A program made the position numbers and the translations under genes. Below, piece after piece: positions 1-8,913 of a stretch of DNA of 64,000 nt; the first letter of the stretch is position 1, and each line of letters starts with the position of its first letter. The notes beneath the pieces were generated by a model. It did no database searches. It saw only the letters and a list, made by a program, of their open reading frames with translations, and was not told the DNA's origin. Source of the DNA: Paenibacillus sp. S150 (lineage in GTDB: Bacteria; Bacillota; Bacilli; Paenibacillales; Paenibacillaceae); assembly GCF_019352175.1 (NCBI RefSeq), contig NZ_JACBYI010000016.1, forward strand, positions 62,001 through 126,000, read 5' to 3'.

Positions 1-589
1 CGAAGAACTCATAATTCCACACATCCTTCAGCAGCTCTTCGCGCGAGAATACCTTGTCCGGCGAAATAGCCAAATAATGCAGCAGCTCGTACTCCTTCGG
101 AGTCAGGCTTACTTCCTGGCCCCCGGCGGTTACGCGGTGTGCATCATGCTCAATAATGAGGTGGGGAAATACAATGTTGTTGCTGGAATTGCTCTCTTTG
201 GATAAAAAGGCTGTCGCGGAGGAACGGCGCATAATCGCCTTCACCCGGTAGATCACCTCACGCGGACTGAACGGCTTGACTACATAGTCGTCTGCGCCCA
301 TTTCGAAGCCCTGCACGCGGTTGATCTCCTCGCCTTTGGCTGTAAGCATCAGGACAGGTGTGGATTTGACGCCTCTGAGCCGCGTCAGCACTTCAATACC
401 ATCGATTCCCGGGAGCATTACATCCAGCAGGATCAGGCCATAGTCATTGGCCGTTGCCTTGCGCAGAGCGATTTCTCCGTCCTCCGCTTCATCAATTTCG
501 TAGCCCTCTTTTTCTAGATACATCTTCAGGAGGCGGCGAATGCGCTCTTCGTCATCCACCACCAGTATTCTGTTCAAATGCTCTGCCAT
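1..589 (-). CDS. resD: Response regulator ResD (3' end outside window)
   Basis: OmpR-family response regulator of the ResDE redox/oxygen system, which in Bacillus activates cytochrome biogenesis and anaerobic respiration genes. About 196 codons are in the window; the end of the DNA-binding domain lies beyond base 1. The receiver domain begins with VVDDEE near residue 11, has the phospho-acceptor Asp at about 56 (LLDVMLPG) and the KPFSP motif near 105. The winged-helix domain begins with LTPKEYELL. The ATG at 589-587 follows a GAAGGGG site. It lies just downstream of resC in the same direction, the order known from Bacillus resABCDE; resE would be expected beyond the edge. The name rests on synteny plus the receiver sequence. 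Confidence 0.93.
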   Translation of the reverse strand, partial: MAEHLNRILVVDDEERIRRLLKMYLEKEGYEIDEAEDGEIALRKATANDYGLILLDVMLPGIDGIEVLTRLRGVKSTPVLMLTAKGEEINRVQGFEMGADDYVVKPFSPREVIYRVKAIMRRSSATAFLSKESNSSNNIVFPHLIIEHDAHRVTAGGQEVSLTPKEYELLHYLAISPDKVFSREELLKDVWNYEFF

Positions 590-663
590 TTCACAACAAC
601 CCCTTCATCAGTTACAGTACAACGCCAGCCGCAAGTTTAAGTGCCCCTTCGGCAGTCGCGGCC

Positions 664-1926
664 TTAGTCCGTTCCCGCGTAGGAATGAAGCCCGGCGATA
701 ACCAGATTAACGCCAACCAGGGTAAACATTACGACCAAAAAGCCGAGTACGGCGAGCCATGCGGATTTGCGCCCCTGCCAGCCGCGGGCCAGCCGCAAAT
801 GCAGGTAGGCGCTGTAGAACAGCCAGGTGACCAGTGCCCAGACTTCCTTGGGGTCCCATCCCCAAAACCGGCCCCAGGCCACCTGTGCCCATATCATTGC
901 AAAAATCAAAGCCCCCAGGGTAAAAATCGGGAAGCCAATCGCAATCGCCCTGTACGTAATTTCATCGAGGTCATTCTCATCAATTCCATCCAGAACAGGA
1001 TGAATCGCTCTGCCCAAAGGCTTGCGGGCAGCCAGACGCAGAATTCCGTAAAGAATCAGCCCGGAGATCAGCGACCAGAGAACCGTGTTGAATTTACGTC
1101 CGGCATTGACGCCATTCATCCAGGAAGGCGCTTCGAAAAGCGGCTCTTTCATTCCAAGAAACGACTGGAAGCTCTCAATTTCGCTATGGTAAGGTGCCAC
1201 AATTGGCGGCATTTTATAACTCACTTTCTCTATTGTACTATCTCCCTGCCCGGGGCTGTCAATCGTAACGTTGGAACGGACGAAAACCGTTTCGTATCCG
1301 GCGCCGCGAAAAGCAAATACCGATCCAAGGAAACCAATTATAACAATGATTGAGAACAGAGTAAATTCCACCAGGCGCTGCTGCTTGCGGTCGCTCTTCT
1401 CTTTACCCGCAAAATTCACAGTGCGCAGCAGGTACATCAGCCCGGCGGCAAAGCCGACGGCAAAAAACGATTCGCCCAGTGCCGCCAGCGTGACATGAAT
1501 ATTCAGATAAATGGATTGAAGCGAAGGAATCAGCGGCTGGACCTCCTGCGGGAATACTGCCGCATACGCCATCAATATAATCGAGATCGGCACCGCGAAG
1601 ACACCGAGAATGATTTTGCGGTAAATGGAGAAAATAACAGTAAAGGCCACCATGACCATCATGGATAGAAACGTCATGAACTCATACATATTACTGACCG
1701 GAATATGCCCTGCCCCCGCCCAGCGGGTAACGAAATAAGCAAGATGGCAGATTAGACCCAACGAGGAACCGATAAAAGCGATCCTGCCCCAGCGTGCGGT
1801 ATGCTCCTCCGGCTTCCTGCCGGACCACTTGCGGCCCATAATGGCAATGGTATACAACATGAACGACCCGCTGTACATAAAAAACGCGGCAATAAAAACG
1901 TCACTGCTGAAATCGAGCAAGCTCAT
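664..1926 (-). CDS. resC: Cytochrome c biogenesis protein ResC (CcsA family)
   Basis: Polytopic membrane protein of 420 residues, the haem-handling partner of ResB in system II cytochrome c maturation; it delivers haem to apocytochrome c outside the membrane. Many hydrophobic segments are visible, and near residue 350 the Trp-rich motif WGRFWGWDPKEVWAL, the signature of the CcsA/CcmC haem-handling family. Its ATG overlaps the resB stop by four bases (ATGA), indicating translational coupling. The length is slightly above that usual for Bacillus ResC. Confidence 0.95.
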   Translation of the reverse strand: MSLLDFSSDVFIAAFFMYSGSFMLYTIAIMGRKWSGRKPEEHTARWGRIAFIGSSLGLICHLAYFVTRWAGAGHIPVSNMYEFMTFLSMMVMVAFTVIFSIYRKIILGVFAVPISIILMAYAAVFPQEVQPLIPSLQSIYLNIHVTLAALGESFFAVGFAAGLMYLLRTVNFAGKEKSDRKQQRLVEFTLFSIIVIIGFLGSVFAFRGAGYETVFVRSNVTIDSPGQGDSTIEKVSYKMPPIVAPYHSEIESFQSFLGMKEPLFEAPSWMNGVNAGRKFNTVLWSLISGLILYGILRLAARKPLGRAIHPVLDGIDENDLDEITYRAIAIGFPIFTLGALIFAMIWAQVAWGRFWGWDPKEVWALVTWLFYSAYLHLRLARGWQGRKSAWLAVLGFLVVMFTLVGVNLVIAGLHSYAGTD

Positions 1927-3611
1927 GCCAGGCCTCCCCCGTTGTCCAGAGATTTTTCATCCACTGTCAAATCTGTCTTCGCCAGAATTGAAACGATCTC
2001 CCTGCGAAAGCCGAACCAGTTCTTGTTCGTGTGGCCGCCGAGTACCAGTTCTCCTTGATTGGCTATCAGCCATATTCGTCTGTGCTGCCAGTAGAAGCCA
2101 AGCACCAGTCCAAGCATGACAATGCCGGCCCCGATCCACACAAAAGGCATCGCCCGGTCGACACGGATGTTCAGGTAGGATGTGGATTCCGAGAAATCCA
2201 CATCGTCCATGCTGCTCACCTCAAGCTCCAGGAACCTCCCGCTGCCTCCCAGTTTATCATTGATGGCCGCCATCTGGAATTTCTCCTTGTCGGCCTGCTT
2301 CGGGAAATAGAAATATTGCTGCCCCTCGGCCGGCAGCTCCGGCCCCTTAATCAGGAACAGGAAGGCAGGAGCGTTCGGATACGGGGACTTCGACACCGGC
2401 TGCCCTTGTTCGTTCAAAGCGAAATCCATATATTTTTCTTTCAGCTCCAGCGTATAGGGGCCTGCCTGAAGTGTACGCTGCGGATTTTTCATGTCCAGCT
2501 TGAACTTGCCGTATACCTCCCCGCTTGATGCATTTATAAGCTCCGGCTGTACCGAACGCAGCACCGGCGTCAGGTCATAGTCAAACTGATACGCTTTCAA
2601 TCCCTTATAGCTGAGCGGTGAGTTCACCTGAATATCGTGACCGGCCACTTCGGCCAGCTGCGGCTCCTTGGAGGGGTCAGTGCAATCCGCAGTGCATTCA
2701 TAGAGAACAGCTTTGGTTTCGTAAAGTTTCGGGAGGATTTTGGTCCCGCGGAATTCCTTGGGCATTTCTTCCTCCGTATAGAACTCCACGGTAAACTTTT
2801 CGTTTTTTAAATAGAAGGTAGTGTCCGGTATCCTGACTGTTTCTCCTTGCGGAAAAGCCAGATGCTGATCCATATTCAGACCCGGAAGCCCTCGGGCCAG
2901 CACAGCCAGCAAAAAGATGATCAGGCCGATATGTATGACATAAGGCCCCCAGCGGCTAAAGCGGTGCTTCTCGGCCAGCAGCGCGCCCCCGTCCGTGCGG
3001 ACGCGGTAGCCCTTTTTCTGCAGCGGCGGCACCACCCGTGCGACCCACGCTTCCGGCTCCTCCGGCAGCTCTGTCACCAGCGCCGCCTTTTGGCGGGTCA
3101 GGAACTGGCGGTGCTTGCGGATCTTCTGCCGGGTCAGGGCTTTATATAGGGGAAGCACGCGGTCCAGGCTGCAAATGACCAGAGAGGCTCCAATAAGCAC
3201 CAGCAGCAACACGAACCACCAGGATTCATAGGTGTGTGACAGGCCGAGTTTATAATAGATCTCCCCGGCTGTTCCGTAAGTCTCCGGATAATAGGTCGAA
3301 GCATCAATATTGAGAAAGGTGCTCTCCTGGGGAAATATCGTTCCCAGCATGGAGCCGAGAAGCGTCAGGACAATCAGGTAAATGGCGATCTTGACCGAGG
3401 AGAAAAAATTCCACACCAGGTCGATCACCCCTGGATTCACGCGCTGCGAACGGCGGGCTATACCGTCGTACCGCATTTCCAGATTCCCCGAAGAACGCTG
3501 TTCCTCCGCATCCAGCGGCTTGCCGCAGGCTTCGCAGAGGAGCGTGCCCACCGGGTTCTGATGTCCGCATTCACATTTGGTGTTGGCAATCAGCGGCCTA
3601 CGCTCCTTCAC
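1923..3611 (-). CDS. resB: Cytochrome c biogenesis protein ResB with N-terminal zinc ribbon
   Basis: 562-residue ResB/Ccs1-family protein, the other half of the system II cytochrome c synthetase. The start is a GTG overlapping the resA stop (GTGA). Residues 10-35 carry CxCGHxNPxGxxxCxxCG, a four-cysteine zinc ribbon, before the first membrane segment (about 65-90). Further membrane segments lie near 135 and 225, followed by a long extracytoplasmic domain and a last membrane segment near 495. The zinc ribbon sits on the cytoplasmic side and is not a core part of ResB as I know it; its role is unknown. Confidence 0.94.
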   Translation of the reverse strand: MKERRPLIANTKCECGHQNPVGTLLCEACGKPLDAEEQRSSGNLEMRYDGIARRSQRVNPGVIDLVWNFFSSVKIAIYLIVLTLLGSMLGTIFPQESTFLNIDASTYYPETYGTAGEIYYKLGLSHTYESWWFVLLLVLIGASLVICSLDRVLPLYKALTRQKIRKHRQFLTRQKAALVTELPEEPEAWVARVVPPLQKKGYRVRTDGGALLAEKHRFSRWGPYVIHIGLIIFLLAVLARGLPGLNMDQHLAFPQGETVRIPDTTFYLKNEKFTVEFYTEEEMPKEFRGTKILPKLYETKAVLYECTADCTDPSKEPQLAEVAGHDIQVNSPLSYKGLKAYQFDYDLTPVLRSVQPELINASSGEVYGKFKLDMKNPQRTLQAGPYTLELKEKYMDFALNEQGQPVSKSPYPNAPAFLFLIKGPELPAEGQQYFYFPKQADKEKFQMAAINDKLGGSGRFLELEVSSMDDVDFSESTSYLNIRVDRAMPFVWIGAGIVMLGLVLGFYWQHRRIWLIANQGELVLGGHTNKNWFGFRREIVSILAKTDLTVDEKSLDNGGGLA

Positions 3612-4132
3612 GGCTCCACCAGCTTCCCGATCTGATCGTCAAGCGTGCTGAGATCCAGCTGTCCAATATGAATGCTGTCCACCCTGCCTTTCGCATTAAT
3701 GAAGAAGGTGGTTGGAAGCGGTGATACGCCATAGCTTCGGACGGCGTCGCGGCCGGAATCCATGACAACGGGAAAATCAATATTGACGAGCTTGACGAAA
3801 TTCTCCACAGTCATTTGATCCTCACCGACATTGACGCCTACCACAACTACGCCCTGGTCCTTCCATTTCACCCACTCTGCCTGCAGGGCGGGCATTTCCT
3901 TCACGCAAGGCGCGCACCAGGACCCCCAGAAATTCAGCACAACGGACTTGCCCTTATATTCGTCCAGCGTGTGGGTCAGACCGTCAAGCCCAAGCAGTTC
4001 AAAGGAAGGGGCTCTCCCGCCTTCCCTGGGCCTTCCGTCTCCTCCGAACACCGAGGAACCGATTGCATAACCTCCAAGCAGAATTATCACGAACAGAATG
4101 ACGATTTGAACCGGCTTTCTCGCTTTGCCCAC
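3608..4132 (-). CDS. resA: Thiol-disulfide oxidoreductase ResA
   Basis: Membrane-anchored thioredoxin-like protein (174 residues) that reduces the CXXC haem-binding cysteines of apocytochrome c. An N-terminal membrane anchor (residues about 8-28) is followed by a thioredoxin fold with the active site WCAPC in NFWGSWCAPCVKEMP and the cis-Pro region SPLPTTFFI. The GTG start at 4132 is preceded by AGAAGGGGG, which decides the start. It is the first gene of the resABCD block, with 4-base overlaps downstream. Confidence 0.95.
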   Translation of the reverse strand: MGKARKPVQIVILFVIILLGGYAIGSSVFGGDGRPREGGRAPSFELLGLDGLTHTLDEYKGKSVVLNFWGSWCAPCVKEMPALQAEWVKWKDQGVVVVGVNVGEDQMTVENFVKLVNIDFPVVMDSGRDAVRSYGVSPLPTTFFINAKGRVDSIHIGQLDLSTLDDQIGKLVEP

Positions 4133-4243
4133 ACGCCAGGCCCCCTTCTGTGACGCAACTCATTACTTTAGTTGTTAGGTGTGAACATCCTATGAACATT
4201 ATAACGAATATTGTCACAGTTTTAGGAGGGGAAATTGTGAACT

Positions 4244-5002
4244 TTATGTGTCCTTGCGCATTGGGTTTGCTTTTAGCATGCCTGCCTTGGCAATTTGCTG
4301 GAGCTGGTTAATTTCATCCTTGGTCAGATGGCGGTATGAGCCGCGTTTGAGATTCTGCAGCAGGATGTCTCCGAAGGAGATCCGTTTCAGGCGGATAACC
4401 GGATGGGAAATCGCTTCGAACATCCGCCGGACCTGGCGGTTGCGGCCTTCATGGATGGTAATGCTGATGACGGTTTCTTTGTTCACTTCGTCGATATCCT
4501 TGTATTCCACTTCCGCCGGAGCGGTCATTCCGTCCTCCAGCCTGATGCCGGCCTTCAGCTTGTCCAGCGCACTGCCGTGCGGAATACCCTTGACCGTGGC
4601 ATGATAGGTTTTGGGCACATGGTGCTTCGGATGCGTGAGCAGGTTGGCAAACTCCCCGTCATTCGTCAGCAGCAGCAGCCCTTCCGTATCATAATCCAGA
4701 CGGCCCACAGGGTATACACGCTCTTTGATGCCCTTCAGGTAATCCGTTACCACCTTGCGGCCCTTGTCATCAGACGCGCTTGTAATCACACCCTTGGGCT
4801 TGTTGAACATAATGTAAATCTTGTTCTCCCCCCGGATCAGTCTACCGGCGACCTTAATTATATCTGTTTCGGGGTCCACCTTCGTGCCAAGCGTAGTTAC
4901 GAGTTCCCCGTTGACTTCCACTTTACCGGCCAAAATCATTTCTTCACACTTGCGTCTTGACGCCACGCCTGCCTGCGCCAAAATTTTCTGTAATCTTTCC
5001 AT
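4244..5002 (-). CDS. rluB: 23S rRNA pseudouridine synthase RluB family
   Basis: 252-residue RsuA/RluB-family pseudouridine synthase. An S4 RNA-binding domain at the N terminus (RLQKILAQAGVASRRKCEE) is followed by the catalytic domain with GRLDYDTEGLLLLTNDG, whose Asp is the catalytic residue, and the late motif EGRNRQVRRMFEAI. In B. subtilis rluB lies directly upstream of resA, as here. A 111-bp gap separates it from resA, so the res operon may have its own promoter. Confidence 0.95.
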   Translation of the reverse strand: MERLQKILAQAGVASRRKCEEMILAGKVEVNGELVTTLGTKVDPETDIIKVAGRLIRGENKIYIMFNKPKGVITSASDDKGRKVVTDYLKGIKERVYPVGRLDYDTEGLLLLTNDGEFANLLTHPKHHVPKTYHATVKGIPHGSALDKLKAGIRLEDGMTAPAEVEYKDIDEVNKETVISITIHEGRNRQVRRMFEAISHPVIRLKRISFGDILLQNLKRGSYRHLTKDEINQLQQIAKAGMLKANPMRKDT

Positions 5003-5022
5003 GTTCGACTATTCACCTCAGG

Positions 5023-5367
5023 TTAATGATAACCATCAGCGGGATAAATCACAAGTTCATTCCACGGAAAAAATACTCCGGGACAGGTTTTTGTATGGGT
5101 TTCCACGATCAGGGGGTCTATGTGATAACGAGCGGCCAATTCCAAAATGAGTCTGCCGGCCGCAAAGAGCTGATCCCTGCGCTCAGGCAGGGTTGGAAGC
5201 GCGTCCGCTTCCCCGTAGTTGCCTTCCAGGCAAATATGGATATAATCCGGGTCTGTCAGCAGCGGCGCGGCATAAACCGCCCCCTCCGTGCCCACCCAAA
5301 AGTCGAAGCCCTTGCCGTTAATGGACGGACAGTGGGAATGATGCAGAATAAAACCTTTGTACTCCAT
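5023..5367 (-). CDS. Short N-acetylmuramoyl-L-alanine amidase-like (PGRP fold) protein
   Basis: 114-residue protein resembling the Amidase_2/peptidoglycan-recognition fold. An N-terminal ILHHSHCP (possible first zinc ligand His9 or His10) is followed by HICLEGNY, and near the C terminus H91-TKT-C95-PG-xFFPW, the usual second His and Cys/Asp zinc-ligand region. It has no signal peptide and is shorter than typical amidases of 140-180 residues, so it may be a minimal or non-secreted form. The ATG at 5367 follows GGAGGGAGG. It lies between rluB and spmB on the same strand. The fold assignment is by motif only. Confidence 0.68.
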   Translation of the reverse strand: MEYKGFILHHSHCPSINGKGFDFWVGTEGAVYAAPLLTDPDYIHICLEGNYGEADALPTLPERRDQLFAAGRLILELAARYHIDPLIVETHTKTCPGVFFPWNELVIYPADGYH

Positions 5368-5548
5368 CGCATGCCGGCCTCCCTCCGTATTGCTGCAATA
5401 GCATATGATATGGGAGGGGGCGGGGTGAGGGGGCTGTTTAAAAATCTTTGAGGATTTCAGGGGGGCGTTGACTTATTGCAGCTCCGAGGAATGTTTGGAC
5501 TTCCGGCTGCTGTTATGCCCCAGTTTCATGAGCACTGCAAAAACAGGA

Positions 5549-6082
5549 TTAGCCAAACACCAGCAGACACACGGCAATGGCGGCAATGAAGCCAACGATG
5601 TCGGAGAAGAGGCCGACCTTGAGGGCGTAGCGCCCGTTGCGGACGCCTACAGCGCCGAAGTAGACGGTCAGCACGTACAAGGTGGTATCGGTGCTGCCCT
5701 GGATGGTGGAGGCAATCCTGCCGATCAGCGAGTCGGGCCCATGGACGCTGATCAGATCGGCGGTATAGGCCAGAGAGCCGGTTCCTGTAAGCGGGCGCAG
5801 CAGGCCGAGCGGGAGCACTTCGGGCGGCACCCCGATTCCCTGCAAGGCCGGCGCGATGAAGCCCATCAGGAAGTCCAGCGCGCCGGAGGCGCGGAAGACG
5901 CTGATCGCGACAAGCATGCCGACAAGATGCGGAATGATGGCGATGGCGGTGCCGAAGCCGTCCTTGGCCCCTTCGACAAAGGACTCATAGACCGGGACCT
6001 TGCGCGTAAAAGCATATAAGGGAATAAAAGTAATCATGACCGGAATGGCCCAGGCCGAGATAAGGCTGATTAGCTGTAACAA
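5549..6082 (-). CDS. spmB: Spore maturation protein SpmB
   Basis: 177-residue polytopic membrane protein of the nucleoside-recognition (Gate) fold, required with SpmA for full spore-core dehydration in Bacillus. Hydrophobic segments run through the whole length, with the conserved stretch LLRPLTGTGSLAYTADLI in the middle. It starts 7 bases after the spmA stop and ends the dacB-spmA-spmB unit. Confidence 0.94.
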   Translation of the reverse strand: MLQLISLISAWAIPVMITFIPLYAFTRKVPVYESFVEGAKDGFGTAIAIIPHLVGMLVAISVFRASGALDFLMGFIAPALQGIGVPPEVLPLGLLRPLTGTGSLAYTADLISVHGPDSLIGRIASTIQGSTDTTLYVLTVYFGAVGVRNGRYALKVGLFSDIVGFIAAIAVCLLVFG

Positions 6083-6089
6083 GGCAGGC

Positions 6090-6755
6090 TCACCCTTTCA
6101 GGGAAGAATGCGGGAGCGCGGTGCCCCCTCTTGGGGAATTGCCGTCTCTCCCGGCAGGCGGCCCGGGCGGCCTGCGCAGCAGAGCCAGACGGCGGCACAG
6201 CCTGTCTGCCGCAATGGCCGCAAATGTTGCCACCGCCGTTGCGGCCAGTGTTGTGCCGACAATGCCGGCCGGGTCCGCCGAGCCGTAATTAAGCCGGATG
6301 GCAATCAGCGTGGCCGGGATCAGCGTAATGCTGGCGGTATTCAGGGCAAGCAGGGTGCACATGGCCGGAGTCGCAGTCTCCTTGTCCGGATTCAGTGTCT
6401 GCAGCTCCTGCATCGCCTTGATGCCCATCGGGGTGGCCGCATTGCCGAGGCCAAGCAGATTGGCGCTCATATTGGAAAGGATGTAGCCGATTGCCGGATG
6501 CCCCTTCGGCACATCCGGGAACAGAAAAGAAACGACCGGCCCCAGCACTTTGGCGATTTTTCTCATCAGTCCCGCATCCTCTGCCACCCGCATGATCCCC
6601 ATCCAGAACACCAGCACACTAATCAGCCCAAAGCTTACAGTAACTCCGCTTTTTGCTCCGTCAAACAGCGCTGCCGTGAATGCGTCCATACGCCCGTTCA
6701 CGGCAGCGAACACAAAGCCGATGAGGATCATGCCCAGCCAAATCCCATTGATCAT
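6090..6755 (-). CDS. spmA: Spore maturation protein SpmA
   Basis: 221-residue membrane protein of the same fold family as SpmB; the two act together in spore-core dehydration. A longer reading from 6779 is possible, but GGGGAGGG stands 6 bases before the ATG at 6755, which decides the start (MINGIWLGMILI). Typical segments such as GLGNAATPMGIKAM are present. The C-terminal tail is charged and proline/glycine rich. It lies between dacB and spmB. Confidence 0.93.
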   Translation of the reverse strand: MINGIWLGMILIGFVFAAVNGRMDAFTAALFDGAKSGVTVSFGLISVLVFWMGIMRVAEDAGLMRKIAKVLGPVVSFLFPDVPKGHPAIGYILSNMSANLLGLGNAATPMGIKAMQELQTLNPDKETATPAMCTLLALNTASITLIPATLIAIRLNYGSADPAGIVGTTLAATAVATFAAIAADRLCRRLALLRRPPGPPAGRDGNSPRGGTALPHSSLKG

Positions 6756-6788
6756 GCGTATCCCTCCCCATTCTCTCATGCGCTCTCT

Positions 6789-7997
6789 TCACTTGGCTGA
6801 AGCTCCCATCCGGAAAAGAACCCGCAGTGCACTGCCAAGCGCCTCCAGCCAGTTGTCCGCCGGATAAGCCGCCGCGCCTGCCGGCTGGTACTTCTTCTCA
6901 TAGGCTGAGTACTCCGGCGGCAGCTGATCCGGCGAATAGACCGGAACCCGGCCAATTTCCTTGCCGCCGAGCTGGAGCACCAGCGCTCCCTTGAGGCCAA
7001 AGCTGCTGTTGCCGCGCGCCGTCTGCTGCCCTGCATTTGCCTTCTCCTGGCGGATCTCCAGCCTGGTCACAAGACGCGCTTCCTCTCCCTGCCCCAGCGG
7101 ATAGGCAAAGGTCTTGCCGGTCACGAAGCCGTACCCGCTGATTCCTTCACCGCGCTCAACGAGCGTCTTCAGCGGATAGTGGTTAAAGCCGAAATCCAGC
7201 AGTGCGGCATGATCGTTCCAGTCATTCCCGTCATTCAGCGTAACGGCAACCAGCTGCTGGCCGTTCCGGGTAGCGGAGCTGACGAGACAGCGCAGCGCTT
7301 GCTTGGTATAGCCCGTCTTGACTCCGTCCGCCCCTTCATACAGGCGCAGCATTTTATTTTTGTTAAGCCATTTGTAGTCCCATTTCTCGTAAGGGTTGTC
7401 TGCCGTCTTCTCCTGGGTTTTCACAATTTGCTTGAACACGGGATTGTGCATGGCATAGGCGGTGAGCACGGCCAAATCATTAGCGCTGGAATAATGCCCT
7501 TCCGCATCAAGCCCATGGGGATTGGCAAAATGCGTATGGGCCAGTCCAAGCTCCTGCGCCTTGGCGTTCATCATATAGACGAAGCCTTCCTCCGAACCGC
7601 CGACATGCTCGGCAATCGCCGTAGCCGCATCATTGCCTGAGCGCAGCATCAGACCGTAGAGCATATCCTCCAGAGTCATTTCTTCGCCCAGCTTCAGATA
7701 CAAGGAGGAGCCTTCCTTGGCAAAAGCATTTTTGCCGACCTTGACCTTGGACTGCAGATCACCGTTCTCTACTGCTACAAGCGCAGTCATGATTTTGGTA
7801 AGGCTGGCAATCAGCATGGGCTCGTCCCCGCGGCTGCTGTACAGAATTCTTCCGGACTCCACATCAATCAGCGCCGCCGCCCTGGCATGGGTGGAAATGG
7901 AGCTGTTCTCCGCCCGGACCAGGGGCAGGGGAGCCGCATACAGCAGCACTGCGCACAATATCACCATCAACGCTGGTTTTAGGTTTAGTGTCTTCAT
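6789..7997 (-). CDS. dacB: D-alanyl-D-alanine carboxypeptidase DacB (sporulation PBP5*)
   Basis: 402-residue penicillin-binding protein that trims pentapeptide side chains, setting crosslinking of the spore cortex. A signal peptide occupies residues 1-29. The serine carboxypeptidase motifs are in place: S65-LTK, S120-GN and K227-TG. A C-terminal region with the PBP5 beta domain follows. An open reading extends upstream to 8129, but GGAGG lies 6 bases before the ATG at 7997. It heads dacB-spmA-spmB, as in B. subtilis, and a SigE-like promoter lies at 8039-8068. DacF is the alternative paralogue, but the neighbours favour DacB. Confidence 0.92.
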   Translation of the reverse strand: MKTLNLKPALMVILCAVLLYAAPLPLVRAENSSISTHARAAALIDVESGRILYSSRGDEPMLIASLTKIMTALVAVENGDLQSKVKVGKNAFAKEGSSLYLKLGEEMTLEDMLYGLMLRSGNDAATAIAEHVGGSEEGFVYMMNAKAQELGLAHTHFANPHGLDAEGHYSSANDLAVLTAYAMHNPVFKQIVKTQEKTADNPYEKWDYKWLNKNKMLRLYEGADGVKTGYTKQALRCLVSSATRNGQQLVAVTLNDGNDWNDHAALLDFGFNHYPLKTLVERGEGISGYGFVTGKTFAYPLGQGEEARLVTRLEIRQEKANAGQQTARGNSSFGLKGALVLQLGGKEIGRVPVYSPDQLPPEYSAYEKKYQPAGAAAYPADNWLEALGSALRVLFRMGASAK

Positions 7998-8038
7998 GTT
8001 CATCCTCCGGCTTCTTATCAGTTCGCTTGTGTTGTACA

Positions 8039-8068
8039 AGTGTATGCTGGGCAGCGGACAGGTATGTC
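8039..8068 (-). promoter_or_regulatory. Likely SigE promoter of dacB-spmA-spmB
   Basis: Read on the minus strand, GACATAC (8068-8062), 15 bases, then CATACACT (8046-8039). The -10 matches the mother-cell SigE pattern cATACAnT and the -35 carries the ATA core. The dacB ATG is about 42 bases downstream. SigE control of dacB is established in B. subtilis; the site here is inferred by eye. Confidence 0.55.
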
Positions 8069-8113
8069 CTTCTCTTGGCTGCTGGGCAGGAACCTGTAAT
8101 TCCCCATATTCGC

Positions 8114-8152
8114 AAAAAAAAGGGGACACCGCCCGTTTAAGGCGATATCCCC
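8114..8152 (-). terminator. Intrinsic terminator after ytfJ
   Basis: On the minus strand, GGGGATATCGCC (8152-8141) pairs with GGCGGTGTCCCC (8133-8122), with two G-U pairs, a 7-base loop, then a run of at least seven T. It sits 37 bases after the ytfJ stop and inside the leader of dacB, so it separates the two transcription units. Confidence 0.88.
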
Positions 8153-8188
8153 GGTATACCGGTGCAAATTTCCAGAGCGTGCCACGGG

Positions 8189-8677
8189 CTAGTGCGTCGA
8201 GGAATCCGAAGTGACCGGCTCGTTTCTAACCACTGTCTTGGCAACCGGAGCTTCAACCACTTCTGCGCCTACCGGTGTGCCGCTCTGAAACATCGTTTGA
8301 ATTTTGTCGATGAGATTCGGCGTCGCATCGATAATTTTCTCGAACAGATGGGTTTGATTGTCCAGCGGCACGATATGCACGCCCTCCCTGCCCACGACGA
8401 GAAAAGCGATTGGGCGAATGGATACCCCGCCGCCGCTGCCGCCCCCGAACGGGAGCATTTTAACACCGGTACCCGTACCGTTTATACCAGTTGATTCATC
8501 CTCTACCCGAAAATCACTGCCGCCTGCGGCAAAGCCGAAGGCAACTTTACTGATCGGCAGAATGACGCTGCCATCCGGGGTTTCTACAGGATCGCCAACA
8601 ATCGTATTGACGTCCACCATGCCTTTAATATTTTCCATAGCGGTCTGCATGAGACCTTGAATCGGGTGATCTGACAT
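8189..8677 (-). CDS. ytfJ: GerW family sporulation protein YtfJ
   Basis: 162-residue YtfJ/GerW family protein. The family is spore-associated and needed for some germinant responses in Bacillus. Conserved features are MENIKGMVDVNTIVGDP at the N terminus, a glycine-rich central stretch (GFAAGGSDF and PFGGGSGGGVSIRPIAFLV) and a tail of low conservation. ATG at 8677 follows GAGGAGGAA. In B. subtilis ytfJ is next to ytfI, a DUF2953 gene; here an unrelated plus-strand gene has come between them. Confidence 0.92.
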   Translation of the reverse strand: MSDHPIQGLMQTAMENIKGMVDVNTIVGDPVETPDGSVILPISKVAFGFAAGGSDFRVEDESTGINGTGTGVKMLPFGGGSGGGVSIRPIAFLVVGREGVHIVPLDNQTHLFEKIIDATPNLIDKIQTMFQSGTPVGAEVVEAPVAKTVVRNEPVTSDSSTH

Positions 8678-8913
8678 CTAAGTATTCCTCCTCTGCAGTT
8701 TGAAAGATAAGGGAACTGCCTACTCTTGTACAGTCTGCTCATCTAATGGGAAGGATATGTACAGCATGAAGAAATTCATTGCCGGCGCCAGGAATAGACC
8801 CGCAATTGGCGGAAGCCCCAGATTAATCCTTCTTCAATTCGACCCACATAAAAATAAACTGCTCAACCAAAAATGATCACGTAGGTAAAACCACATCAAC
8901 AGGAGGCAAAAAA

